A DNA stretch of 42,050 bases, taken from the NCBI RefSeq assembly GCF_001557215.1, contig NZ_LSJM01000241.1, forward strand, positions 1-42,050, given 5' to 3'. Under the pieces are notes generated by a model, which did not search any database, was not told the DNA's origin, and worked only from the letters and a program-made list of their open reading frames with translations. The first letter of the stretch is position 1, and each line of letters opens with the position of its first letter. This document shows, piece by piece, positions 1 through 8,202 of this stretch. A program made the translations under genes and the position numbers. Origin of the DNA: Sphingomonas sp. CCH9-E2. GTDB taxonomy: Bacteria; Pseudomonadota; Alphaproteobacteria; Sphingomonadales; Sphingomonadaceae.

Positions 1-836
1 CCCAACCCCCCCCCCGCCCACTGCTCGATCCGCTGCGCGAACTCGACGAATGGCTCGGGCTGCGGCGTTATCTGTCGACCAATTATGATCTGGGTCTCGA
101 AGACCAGCATATGGTCGCACGGGACGCCCCCCCGCTGACCCCCGACAGCCTCAAGCGGCACAAGATCGAGATTGCGGACGACGACCACGCCCTTACCTGC
201 CAACACCGCGACGGGCGGGTCGTCCGCAGCGACGTGAACGACGGGCTGCATGTGGCACCCCTGTTCGATTTCGCGCTGGGCGGCGTCGATAACACGGTCC
301 ACATCTATCACCTGCATGGGCGCGTCGACCGGCCCGAAACCATGATCGCGGCGGATAGCGAGTATAACCGGCTCTACCGGTCCGAGGGCATTGCGCGGAC
401 GGCGTTCGATCACGCCTATGACACGTTGATTGTCGGCAATCCGATCCTGTTTGTCGGCTCCGGCCTGACAGAAGCCGATCTGAACCGCGTGCTTCGGGCC
501 AATGTCAGCAACCCCGATTTGCTCCGTGCCGCACCGTCGATCGTGTTGCGCGAAGCAATCAAGCCGCAACGCGAACTCCTGCTCGAACAGACGCAATTGG
601 CGACCAAATTAGGGGTACGCGTCGTTTATACCGGGCACGCGCGGCGCGGCGCCGCCTATACGTTACGCGATCACCTGTTGCTGGTGGACTATATCGCCTG
701 GAAGTATGACTTGGTGGAGCGGAAGTCCGCAGACGGGAAACCGTTCGAAAATCCCCCGTACCGTTTTTATACAAATAATACAGACTTCGGTGACGTGGAT
801 TTTTTCAAATTCAAACAGCATAATTTTCTGGCATAA
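1..836 (+). CDS. SIR2-like domain protein, 5' end outside the window
   Basis: The frame is open from the left edge, so the first ATG at 111 is internal: codons upstream of it encode YLSTNYDLGLE, the NAD-pocket region typical of SIR2_2-type proteins. Further along are YHLHGRVDRPE (the His-Gly motif) and ILFVGSGLTEADLNRVLR, which matches the late 'FVGxSLxDxDL' motif of this family. SIR2-like domains in bacterial defence proteins cleave NAD+ to stop phage growth; that role is inferred here. The N-terminal part, perhaps about 100 residues, lies off the edge. The frame stops at TAA 834-836, right where the next frame (from 824) becomes open and coding-like, so this is probably the N-terminal half of one SIR2-STAND polypeptide. 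A run of ten C at 6-15 lies in the coding frame and could be an error-prone site. Confidence 0.82.
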   Translation, partial: QPPPRPLLDPLRELDEWLGLRRYLSTNYDLGLEDQHMVARDAPPLTPDSLKRHKIEIADDDHALTCQHRDGRVVRSDVNDGLHVAPLFDFALGGVDNTVHIYHLHGRVDRPETMIAADSEYNRLYRSEGIARTAFDHAYDTLIVGNPILFVGSGLTEADLNRVLRANVSNPDLLRAAPSIVLREAIKPQRELLLEQTQLATKLGVRVVYTGHARRGAAYTLRDHLLLVDYIAWKYDLVERKSADGKPFENPPYRFYTNNTDFGDVDFFKFKQHNFLA

Positions 837-991
837 ATTATTTAAGTTCCAAAATTGGCGGCAGATTTCGGCTCTTACATGATCTGGATTATGATCGAAC
901 GATCGTTGCATGGCTTATTCAGTGCATTCCCGGAAACATTAAACGCGACGATTACAATGGAGCCGACCGCCTAATCGCCGATTATCTCAAT
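824..991 (+). other. Startless in-frame extension joining the SIR2 and STAND frames (frameshift zone)
   Basis: The STAND reading frame is open from 824, just after a TAA at 821, and encodes about 56 residues before its first ATG at 992. These residues look like real protein (for example KIGGRFRLLHDLDYDR and TIVAWLIQCIP), but no ATG, GTG or TTG occurs in frame. Reading TTT at 825-827 in the SIR2 frame and then stepping back one base gives HNF-SGINYLSSKIGG without a break. One extra T in the TTTT run at 824-827 would have the same effect. The classic slippery string T-TTT-TTC at 800-806 does not work, because the -1 frame meets the TAA at 821. The segment is AT-richer than the flanking coding DNA. 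Confidence 0.75.
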
Positions 992-3900
992 ATGCTCGCC
1001 CAGAAACTCGTTTCCGCAGCGCTTCGGCATGAATTGCGCCAGATCGGGCATGAGGCGGTCGAACATTATCGCGAGCGTGCGACGCCGATCATCGCGCGCA
1101 AATCGTCCGCGGCGCATGACAGCGAACTCGTGACCCGCCATATTAGCCAGATTTCGACGCTTGCGCTGCCAACGCCTTTGAAATCCGAGAACGCGCAGTC
1201 GCGCTATATTGCCCAACTGGCACCGAATCTGGCCGGTGACACTGCGCCCAATTTCACCGTTATCAATCGCTTGGGCGCGCTGCTCCTGCCCAGCACCAGT
1301 TGCGAGCGAACGATCATCCTTGGTCCGCGCGGAATTGGTAAGGGCAGACTGCTCGCCCAGCTTGTCACAGAACAACTCGGCACGACAACGAACGGCGGCG
1401 CATCGGGGCACGAACCGCGGCGGCTGTTCATCAACTGCTGCTATGGTCAGGAAATCGACTCGATCGTGTCGATCATCGACCAGTTTCTGGGATCGCCATC
1501 GGCCGACCAGTCGGGCGATGCCCTGTCGCGCCGCCAGCGGATTCTGGCGAACAGGACCGTGCCGAAGACAACCCCGCCGCTGATCGTTCTGGGCGGCGTC
1601 GATCGCCTCTTCGGGACGGACGGCATGCCGATGTCGGTTGAGTTCGAATGGTTGCTCGATCAGCTGCTCGATCCCGAACGAAACATCTCCCTGCTGATCA
1701 CGGGTGAATTGCGCTGCCTGAGCTTCTTCAGCAGCCGGCTTAACGCACAGCAGCCGGATCCAAAGGCACCGGGTTCCGGCGGCCATGCGTCACAGACGCG
1801 CCCGGCCAAGCTGTGGCTGATCAAGCCGGACGACGCGGACAGCGCACAAAATAGGCCGGACGGCGCGGGCACCGCACAAAACGGGTTCGGATTGAGGGCC
1901 AAGCTGGACCAGATCGCCGCTCAAGCGCACCAGCCGCATTTTAACGGCACCGATCGCACCACGCGCCTCCAGATGGCGCATGGCGCACGTGAGGCGGATC
2001 GTCTGATCGGCGACTGGCTGACGACTCTCGAAACCGGCAGGGCCCGCTTTCCCGACTGCACGGCCGACGATCAGCTGGCCATTGAGATCGTTAAAGCATG
2101 CGCGTTCATCGGCCTGCCGTTCGAGGCCGACATTCTCCCGTCGGTGCCTGCGATCCGGGCTCGCCTGCGCGAGATGCCTGGCCTCCAGAAGCCGTCCGAC
2201 AAGACGGATGGCCGAGAGACGCCCGAAGCAGGACCAGACCGCGCGAAGACAGAGGCCTTCGCGATCCGCGATGCGCTCGCGCGCGCCCTGCAGCTCGGTC
2301 TGGTCAGCCTGATCGAGCCATTTGGCGAGACCAATGAAGCGTCTGAAAAGCAGGCGGAGAAAGAGCAGGCCACCCAAGAAGGTAAGAAGGATGCTCGCCC
2401 GAAAGACTGGAATTGGTGCCAGGAACTCGCCAACCGGGCGATCAAGAACGGATACCGGCTCGTCGTCCATCGATTGACGGCGAAGGTTTTGAAGGACCGG
2501 TTCGGCGTGCCGAACAATGCTGGCGTCTTGTCCGACAGCTATAATCTGTCGCTCTACGCCGTGCAGCCCGACGATGCCTCGGTCCCCGAGCCACGGGTTA
2601 CCGGCGAACTCGAAGACCTGATCGATTATCTGATGCATTCTTGGAAAGAGACCGATCTTTCCCTCGAAGCAGCAAGCGGGACCATTGACCTGCGAGCAGC
2701 CTTTCGTGCGGCCCGCAGGGGCCTCACCGAAAACTATGATCACGACCTCTCGCTCCACTATCTCGAAACCCTGCGCAACATGCGGCGGCGGCTCAGCTTC
2801 GCCAGTCCCCTCCCCGTCATGGGGCTGCGCGCAGCGGGGGGTGTCATCCGCGGCTATTATTCCGCAGTGAACCTGTTCGGTCTCGATGTAGGAGATCAGC
2901 GCCGCGCACCGGGCAAGATCAGCGCGATCAGCGAACACAAGCAGCGTATCCGCGCGCTGCTCAACTTGACGATCGAAGCGCAGATATGGGGAGCGGAAAA
3001 GGCACCGTTCCAAACGCTGATGAAGACGCTTGATCACGTGTCGGGGATCGTGACGGACGACAAGGGCCAAGACGGCTCGCTCCAGACGCTGGGGACTCAG
3101 AAAGACATTTCTCTGCTGTGCACAGATAGCCACATCCCCAAACCATGGCGGCGCCCGCAGCCGAAAGCCGTCGAGACGTTCCGGGAGACCATAGCGGCTG
3201 CCGAAGACGGAACGGTCAGGGTCACCGGGTTGCGCAGCCTGCTAGAGCTTGAAGAACCCGAACCCCAAGCCGGCAAGGTCAGCAAGCCCGAAGAGGGGAG
3301 CGAGGCTGAAACGCGGGGCAACGGCAAAAAGCCCGAGGTTGCCGACAAACAGATTCACCCCTTCTTCGATGGCGAGATCGTCTGGTTGCTCAACGAACGT
3401 GCCATGCTCGCGATGGCACAGGGCGATCTCTACACCGCTGCCACCACGTTCGAGCTGGCGTTCGATGCCAACCGGAAGATCGAGGCCGACCGGTTTCACC
3501 CCAATCGTGCACGTCTGACGATCAACCGCGCCTTTCTGTGGATCGAGCGCGGGCGCATTGCCGACGCCCGGCGCGAGCTGGAAACGCTTCGCCAGCATCT
3601 CGACCGCGACGCCGATGCCATCGGATCGGCTACCAATGAGGGCCGGCTGATTGCCGCGCTCTGCGACGGCTATATCGGTCTGTGCCACCATCTGTTTGGC
3701 ATGATGGAAGAGGCGGAATCGCAGTATGAAACGGCGATTTCCGCGTTCAGCGCGATGCGTCAGCAACGCGCAATCGCCATCTTCGAGCATCATCGCTGCG
3801 CACTGCTGCGGCAGATCCCCGGCCGCGAGATCGACGCTGCGGCAGCATTGCAACGCGGGATTGCTGCAGCCACGGGCGGGCGGCATACGGACATTCTGTA

Positions 3901-4306
3901 CCGGCTGCGTATCGCCAAGGCACATAACCAGTTTTTTGCCGACCCGAGCAGCGCCGCCGAAGTGCTCGCGACGCTGGGCGAAGCGATCGACTATGGCCTG
4001 TCGCTCGAAATGCACCGCGTGACCGTCGAGGCGCTGACGGCGCGCGGCCTGGTTCACCTGAATTTCGGAGACATTGAGGCGGCGTCACGCGACGTGTCGC
4101 GGGCAGCGGCCAAAGCGGCGCAATATGGCATGACGCTGCGTCGGATCTGGTTGCGGGTCGTGACGGGCCAAGTCTATCGATTACGGGGAGACGCTCGCAA
4201 TGCGCAGAAGATCCTGGAGCGCGCGGTCAGCGAAGGATCCCATATCGGTTATCAACGCGCGGTGGAGGTAGCGACGCGGCAATTGATCAACCTCAAGACG
4301 CGCTGA
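992..4306 (+). CDS. STAND-type P-loop NTPase with C-terminal TPR-like repeats (Avs5-like C-terminal part)
   Basis: The product from ATG 992 is 1104 residues; the true N terminus probably lies upstream (see 824-991). A Walker A-like loop GPRGIGKGRL sits at residues 111-120 and a Walker B-like strand LIVLGGVDRLF at 196-206, followed by SLLITGELR (about 233-241), which resembles the sensor strand of STAND/NACHT ATPases. Walker A has GKG instead of GKS/T, and the first acidic residue of Walker B is replaced by Gly. A middle helical region (about 300-760) has no motif I recognise. Residues from about 790 to 1104 form repeated helical pairs of TPR type, such as AMLAMAQGDLYTAATTFELAF and GLVHLNFGDIEAASRDVSRA. 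In AVAST/Avs proteins the repeat region senses a phage protein and the N-terminal effector is activated. With a SIR2 partner this would be an Avs5-like design, by inference. Start uncertain. Confidence 0.7.
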   Translation: MLAQKLVSAALRHELRQIGHEAVEHYRERATPIIARKSSAAHDSELVTRHISQISTLALPTPLKSENAQSRYIAQLAPNLAGDTAPNFTVINRLGALLLPSTSCERTIILGPRGIGKGRLLAQLVTEQLGTTTNGGASGHEPRRLFINCCYGQEIDSIVSIIDQFLGSPSADQSGDALSRRQRILANRTVPKTTPPLIVLGGVDRLFGTDGMPMSVEFEWLLDQLLDPERNISLLITGELRCLSFFSSRLNAQQPDPKAPGSGGHASQTRPAKLWLIKPDDADSAQNRPDGAGTAQNGFGLRAKLDQIAAQAHQPHFNGTDRTTRLQMAHGAREADRLIGDWLTTLETGRARFPDCTADDQLAIEIVKACAFIGLPFEADILPSVPAIRARLREMPGLQKPSDKTDGRETPEAGPDRAKTEAFAIRDALARALQLGLVSLIEPFGETNEASEKQAEKEQATQEGKKDARPKDWNWCQELANRAIKNGYRLVVHRLTAKVLKDRFGVPNNAGVLSDSYNLSLYAVQPDDASVPEPRVTGELEDLIDYLMHSWKETDLSLEAASGTIDLRAAFRAARRGLTENYDHDLSLHYLETLRNMRRRLSFASPLPVMGLRAAGGVIRGYYSAVNLFGLDVGDQRRAPGKISAISEHKQRIRALLNLTIEAQIWGAEKAPFQTLMKTLDHVSGIVTDDKGQDGSLQTLGTQKDISLLCTDSHIPKPWRRPQPKAVETFRETIAAAEDGTVRVTGLRSLLELEEPEPQAGKVSKPEEGSEAETRGNGKKPEVADKQIHPFFDGEIVWLLNERAMLAMAQGDLYTAATTFELAFDANRKIEADRFHPNRARLTINRAFLWIERGRIADARRELETLRQHLDRDADAIGSATNEGRLIAALCDGYIGLCHHLFGMMEEAESQYETAISAFSAMRQQRAIAIFEHHRCALLRQIPGREIDAAAALQRGIAAATGGRHTDILYRLRIAKAHNQFFADPSSAAEVLATLGEAIDYGLSLEMHRVTVEALTARGLVHLNFGDIEAASRDVSRAAAKAAQYGMTLRRIWLRVVTGQVYRLRGDARNAQKILERAVSEGSHIGYQRAVEVATRQLINLKTR

Positions 4307-4322
4307 ACGGGACTAGGCACGA

Positions 4323-4721
4323 TTACGCGCCAACCCCGCCCCCGCTACCCGCCGCCGCATTCGTCTTCCCAAACACGCGTCTATGGATCGCCTGCCGCTC
4401 CACCCGCGCCGCCAGCCCGGCGACGATCGCGGCCAGCGCGGCGTCGAGGTCATTCGTGCGGCCGCACATGAAGATGTCGACACAGGCGGTGCCATATTCG
4501 GGCCAGGTGTGGATCGAGATGTGCGATTCGGCGAGCAGCGCGACGCCGGTGACGCCGAAACCCGCGCCGAACTTGTGCAGCCGCAGCTCGAGCAAGGTCG
4601 CACCCGCGGCGGCCGCCGCATCGGTCAGGATGCGTGCGATCCGGTCGGCATCGTCGAGCTGCGCGCCGTCGGCTAAGTCCGCGATGAGGTGCCAGCCCTC
4701 GCCGGGTTGCATGCCGGTCAT
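4323..4721 (-). CDS. speD: S-adenosylmethionine decarboxylase proenzyme
   Basis: The protein has 132 residues, the size of the short bacterial AdoMetDC class (SpeH type). It makes decarboxylated S-adenosylmethionine, the aminopropyl donor for spermidine synthesis. The self-cleavage motif AESHISIHTWPE is intact: cleavage between Glu65 and Ser66 would turn Ser66 into the pyruvoyl group. His71 and Cys86 (in DIFMCG) match the spacing of the processing His and catalytic Cys in the Thermotoga enzyme. The ATG overlaps the stop of the upstream oxidoreductase by four bases (ATGA), so it is translationally coupled as the last gene of the eight-gene operon. The C-terminal tail is a Gly/Ala-rich extension. 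No putrescine-producing enzyme is nearby, so the acceptor amine must come from elsewhere. Confidence 0.93.
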   Translation of the reverse strand: MTGMQPGEGWHLIADLADGAQLDDADRIARILTDAAAAAGATLLELRLHKFGAGFGVTGVALLAESHISIHTWPEYGTACVDIFMCGRTNDLDAALAAIVAGLAARVERQAIHRRVFGKTNAAAGSGGGVGA

Positions 4722-6319
4722 AACAGGCTCGCATGGCGATGGCCGAGATGGGTCATCGCAGCCTCGGCCGCGCGGACGCCGTGATAATGCGCCTCTTCGA
4801 ACAGTGAGAGGCCGCTGAGGTCGCTATGCGCCGACCAGAACGGCGCAGCGTCCCCGCCCCCGGCGCGGCGCAGAAAGCCGGGAGTGGGCCGCGCCATCGC
4901 ATGTCCCCAGCGCCACAGGTCGATGCGGCGGATCGCGCCGTCGAGCTCGGGATTGGTGGCGAGCAGATCGTCGCGCACGATGCGCTTCCAGTCCTCCGCC
5001 GGGCGGTCGAGCAGCAAGCGCCGCGCCGCCGACGGGGCCATGTCCGACAGCGGCAGATACCAGGTCAGCACACTCGCGCCCGAAATGGCCGCCGGGCCCT
5101 GATGCGTTGCCACGACATAGCCGAGCGACTGGCTGATGGCCGAGACATTGTCCCACGCGAGCGGCACGCCGCGCCCTGTCGGCAGACGTTCGACCGTGAC
5201 ATTGGCGACCAGCCATGGGGCATAGCTCAGCGCTGAATCGGGCGCGATATCGTGGCATATCCGCGCGGCGACGAAGTGCGGCATGGCGAGGATCGCGGCG
5301 CGGGCCTTGAAGCGGATGGTCTCAGCCGCCGCCGCGTCGAAACAATCGGCTTCGATCCCCTCCCCGCGCCGCGCGACGCGGTGGACGATCATGCCGGCCC
5401 GAATGCGCTTGCCACAGCGCCGCGCCATCCCTTGGGTCAGCCGAGCGTTCCCCTCGGGCCAGGTCAGTTCGTTACCGCCGGCGCCGTCCGCCGCCCAGCC
5501 GCGACGGCTCGCGAAATAATGGATGCCGGCCCAGGCGGAGACTTCGCCCGGCTCAGTCCCGTAATCGTCGCGCATCGCGTAGCGAACATGGCCGCGCAGC
5601 ACCGGCGAGCGCCAGCCGCGCGCGTCCAGCCAGGCGGCGAAGCTCTGCCCGTCGAGCGCGCGCAGTTCGGGGTCGGTCGAGCTATAAGCCATCGGCACGG
5701 CGAAGGCGGGGTTGCCGTCATTCCCCATGCGGCGCGAATAATCTGCCATCGCCGCCTCGAACGCGCGCAGGTCCGCTTCGTCCTGCGGCGTCAGGCCGGT
5801 GCGCGGGATGAGACCTTCATGCCAGCGCCCTTGCCAGAAGATACGCTCCTGCAAATCGGCGCAGAGCTGGGTCGGGTCATAGACCGGCACGCCATCGCGA
5901 TCGCCGGTGATCATGCCGAATTCGCGCAGCATTTTCTGCAGCGCACCGGCCTCGCGATTGGGGACCGGAAGGTAATGCGCGCCGAGCGGATAGGCGGAGA
6001 CGGTGTTGCGCCCGGCGCGGGCATTGCCGCCGACCCGATCCTCCAGCTCGACCAGCGTGAAGCGATCGAACCCGGCGTCCATCAGCCGCCATCCGGCGGC
6101 CAGCCCCGCCACCCCGCCGCCCGCGATCAGCAGGTCGACCTGTTCTTCGCGCACAGGCGGTGGGAAGCCGCCGTCGCGCAGCCGGTGCCCGCGCGCCAGA
6201 TCCGCGCCATCCAGATCACCGGGCGGAAGCGGCGGAGAACGGGTCAGCGCAAACGCCCCTCCGGCGGCGCAGGCCGCCACCGCGCCTGCCCCCAGCAGCG
6301 TGCGGCGATCAGCTTTCAT
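4718..6319 (-). CDS. FAD-dependent amine-oxidase-like oxidoreductase with Tat-type signal
   Basis: This 533-residue protein begins with MKADRRTLLGAGAVAACA: a twin Arg, a hydrophobic stretch and a possible lipobox (VAAC, Cys17). It may therefore be exported folded and perhaps lipid-anchored. A classic FAD Rossmann motif follows at about residues 62-90 (LLIAGGGVAGLAAG, then VELEDRVGGNA), as in flavin amine oxidases. The C-terminal part carries the late FAD-binding look of that family (SAHSDLSGLSLFEEAHYHGVRAAEAA). The gene overlaps the aminopropyltransferase stop by 11 bases and speD by 4. Sitting between two polyamine-synthesis genes, it may oxidise a polyamine or a related amine, but the substrate is not visible. 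Other members of this superfamily are desaturases or protoporphyrinogen oxidases, so the reaction stays open. Confidence 0.82.
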   Translation of the reverse strand: MKADRRTLLGAGAVAACAAGGAFALTRSPPLPPGDLDGADLARGHRLRDGGFPPPVREEQVDLLIAGGGVAGLAAGWRLMDAGFDRFTLVELEDRVGGNARAGRNTVSAYPLGAHYLPVPNREAGALQKMLREFGMITGDRDGVPVYDPTQLCADLQERIFWQGRWHEGLIPRTGLTPQDEADLRAFEAAMADYSRRMGNDGNPAFAVPMAYSSTDPELRALDGQSFAAWLDARGWRSPVLRGHVRYAMRDDYGTEPGEVSAWAGIHYFASRRGWAADGAGGNELTWPEGNARLTQGMARRCGKRIRAGMIVHRVARRGEGIEADCFDAAAAETIRFKARAAILAMPHFVAARICHDIAPDSALSYAPWLVANVTVERLPTGRGVPLAWDNVSAISQSLGYVVATHQGPAAISGASVLTWYLPLSDMAPSAARRLLLDRPAEDWKRIVRDDLLATNPELDGAIRRIDLWRWGHAMARPTPGFLRRAGGGDAAPFWSAHSDLSGLSLFEEAHYHGVRAAEAAMTHLGHRHASLL

Positions 6320-7841
6320 AGCGCGCCCATGCCTTGCCGAACTCGCGCACCAGAATCTGGTTGTCGAGCCGGTTCACCTCCGCCGGACGCCGCGCCATGT
6401 CGGGCGGGAAAGCGAACAGTTGGCGCTCGACCGCCGGGGTCAGGAACCGGCCGCACGGAAAGCGCCCCTCGGCAGGGATCGTGCCCGCCGAGGCGAGGAT
6501 GAACCCCCATTCGCCGAAGCTCGGCACATAGGCGTGATAGGGCCGCGTGGTCAGCCCCGCCGCCTCCATCGTGGCGGCGACGGTCCAATAGGCTTGCGGC
6601 GCCACCAGCGGCGATGTGCTCTGCACCGTGACCATCGCGCCCGGAGCGAGCAGGCGGACGAGGCTGCGGTAGAAGGTTTCGGTGTAGAGCTTGCCGACCG
6701 AGAAATCGACCGGATCGGGAAAGTCGACGATCACCGCGTCATACCGCCCGGTGGCTTCGCGCACCCAGCGAAAGCCGTCGGCATTGACCACGGTCAGGCG
6801 TTTGTCGGTGAGCGCGCCGCCGTTGAGCCGGGTCAGAAAGCCGCTGCGTGCGAACAGCTTGGTCATCGCGGGGTCGAGATCGACCAGGGTCACGCGCTCG
6901 ACCATGGGGTAACGCAGCACCTCCCGCGCGGCGAGCCCGTCGCCGCCGCCCAGGATCAGCACGTTGCGCGGGCTGGCGACCCGCCCCATCGCCGGATGCA
7001 CCAGCGCCTCGTGATAGCGATATTCGTCGCGCGACGAGAATTGCAGGTTGCCGTTGAGATAGAGGCGCAGGTCATCGTCGCGGCGGGTCAGCACGATGCG
7101 CTGGAACCGGCTCGATTCGGCGTAGATCACCGGCTCGGCATAGCTCGCCACCTCGGCCCATTTCTGGAGCCGCTCCGCCCCCGCGAAGCCGGCGGCGAGC
7201 GCGATCAGGATCACGACCGCCACCGCCTTTTCCAGCCCCAACCGGGCAGCGCGCGGGAGCGTCAGCAGCAGCGCCAGCGCGACCGCGGCATTGGCAAAGC
7301 CAAACAGGAAGCCGGTGCGGATCATGCCGAGATGCGGCATCAGCACCAGCGGGAACAGCAAGGACGCCGCGAGTGCGCCGACATAGTCGAAGGTCAGGAC
7401 GTTCGACACCACCTCCCGGAAATCATAGCCGCGCAGGATGCGGATCAGCAGCGGGATTTCGAGCCCGACGAGAAAACCGATTGCGAGCACGATGCTGTAC
7501 AGCGCGACGCGGAAATGATCGACCAGCGGGAACAGCAGGAACAGCGCCGCCGCCGAAAAGCCGCCCAGGATCGCGATCAGCAACTCGACCCGCACGAACA
7601 GGCGCAGTTCGTCGCGCTTCACATAACGCGAACACCAGCTGCCGATCCCCATCGCGAACAGATAGCTGCCGATGACCGTCGAAAATTGCGTGACGCTGTC
7701 ACCGAGCAGATAGCTCGCCAGCGTGCTCGCTAGCAGTTCATAGATCAGGCCACAGGTCGCGACGACGAACGCCGATGCGAGCAGCGCCGCGCCGGGCGCG
7801 GTAGGCTTGCGCAACTGGGGTGACGGGTCGCCCTCAGCCAT
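6309..7841 (-). CDS. Polyamine aminopropyltransferase (spermidine synthase) with N-terminal membrane domain
   Basis: From ATG 7841 the protein is 510 residues. The first half (about 15-225) contains several hydrophobic membrane segments, such as the one around ASAFVVATCGLIYELLAS. The second half is a spermidine-synthase fold: NLQFSSRDEYRYHEALVHPA, then the SAM-binding loop LILGGGDGLAAREVL, the acidic VDLDPAM, and IVDFPDPVDFSVGKLY in place of the usual D-x-x-DP region. It would transfer an aminopropyl group from decarboxylated SAM to an amine at the membrane. The chosen ATG overlaps the DUF350 stop by 8 bases; an upstream in-frame extension to 7910 is Arg/Ser-rich and unlikely. SpeD two genes downstream supplies the donor. 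The membrane-fused form occurs in several bacterial genomes; why it is anchored is not known to me. Confidence 0.9.
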   Translation of the reverse strand: MAEGDPSPQLRKPTAPGAALLASAFVVATCGLIYELLASTLASYLLGDSVTQFSTVIGSYLFAMGIGSWCSRYVKRDELRLFVRVELLIAILGGFSAAALFLLFPLVDHFRVALYSIVLAIGFLVGLEIPLLIRILRGYDFREVVSNVLTFDYVGALAASLLFPLVLMPHLGMIRTGFLFGFANAAVALALLLTLPRAARLGLEKAVAVVILIALAAGFAGAERLQKWAEVASYAEPVIYAESSRFQRIVLTRRDDDLRLYLNGNLQFSSRDEYRYHEALVHPAMGRVASPRNVLILGGGDGLAAREVLRYPMVERVTLVDLDPAMTKLFARSGFLTRLNGGALTDKRLTVVNADGFRWVREATGRYDAVIVDFPDPVDFSVGKLYTETFYRSLVRLLAPGAMVTVQSTSPLVAPQAYWTVAATMEAAGLTTRPYHAYVPSFGEWGFILASAGTIPAEGRFPCGRFLTPAVERQLFAFPPDMARRPAEVNRLDNQILVREFGKAWARYES

Positions 7842-8046
7842 GAATGGCGGCGGCGACGATGATCGCCAGCCCGATCGCGACCGCGCCGGCAAAGATCGCG
7901 ACCGCGACATTCTGCTTCTTCTCGATCTCTTCCCACAATTTTCCGGGCGTAAGCAGGTCGAGGATCACGAAGCCGACCACGAACACGACGATGCCGACAG
8001 CGGCGTAGAGGACGGTGGCGAGAAATGCGGGAAGGGTGGTGACCAT
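7834..8046 (-). CDS. DUF350 small membrane protein (YjfL-like)
   Basis: This 70-residue protein is mostly hydrophobic: one segment near 5-30 (ATVLYAAVGIVVFVVGFVIL), a polar turn DLLTPGKLWEEIEKKQN, then a second segment (VAVAIFAGAVAIGLAIIVAA). The LLTPGKLxEEI turn followed by NxAVA is characteristic of DUF350/YjfL. E. coli yjfL sits in a cluster with a PspA-like gene and a glutathionylspermidine-synthase-like gene, so a link between DUF350 and polyamine or envelope-stress genes has precedent. Most DUF350 proteins have four segments; this one has the two-segment half-length form. The function is unknown. Its start lies 9 bases after the stop of the 48-residue gene. Confidence 0.85.
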   Translation of the reverse strand: MVTTLPAFLATVLYAAVGIVVFVVGFVILDLLTPGKLWEEIEKKQNVAVAIFAGAVAIGLAIIVAAAIHG

Positions 8047-8055
8047 GAGCGTCTC

Positions 8056-8202
8056 CTATTTATGAGTGGGGCCATAGGCACCGGCACGCGCGGCGCTGCG
8101 CCCACCCTGTGCGAAGGGCGAATAGCCGAAAATGGCGGTGACGATGAACAGCGCCGTGACGAACAGGCACCACAGGCCAAAGAAGAAGCTGCCGCGGGTC
8201 AT
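8056..8202 (-). CDS. 48-residue single-span membrane protein
   Basis: A short frame begins at an ATG that overlaps the stop of the DUF4178 gene by four bases (ATGA, 8199-8202) and ends at TAG 8056-8058. It encodes MTRGSFFFGLWCLFVTALFI and continues hydrophobic to about residue 27, then a polar Gly/Ala/Arg-rich tail ending in GPTHK. The layout predicts one membrane span with a short N terminus and a soluble tail of about 20 residues. Coupling to the gene before it, a 9-base gap to the DUF350 gene after it, and its clear membrane pattern all support a real gene. I do not recognise a family. It may be a small subunit of a membrane complex formed with DUF350 and DUF4178 proteins. Confidence 0.72.
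   Translation of the reverse strand: MTRGSFFFGLWCLFVTALFIVTAIFGYSPFAQGGRSAARAGAYGPTHK

Noticed and set aside
6..15. Run of ten C near the left edge as a phase-variation tract
   Set aside because: It lies in frame with the SIR2 gene, but the gene start is not visible. A run at the window edge may equally be a sequencing artefact.
800..806. Slippery heptamer T-TTT-TTC as a programmed -1 frameshift site in the SIR2 gene
   Set aside because: After a -1 shift here, the new frame meets TAA at 821-823 and cannot reach the STAND sequence. Any join must happen between 824 and 836.
1..4306. A wider antiphage defence island at the left end
   Set aside because: Only the SIR2 and STAND frames are seen. 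The genes to the right are housekeeping or stress genes with no nuclease, toxin, integrase or tRNA border, so an island would have to lie outside the window.
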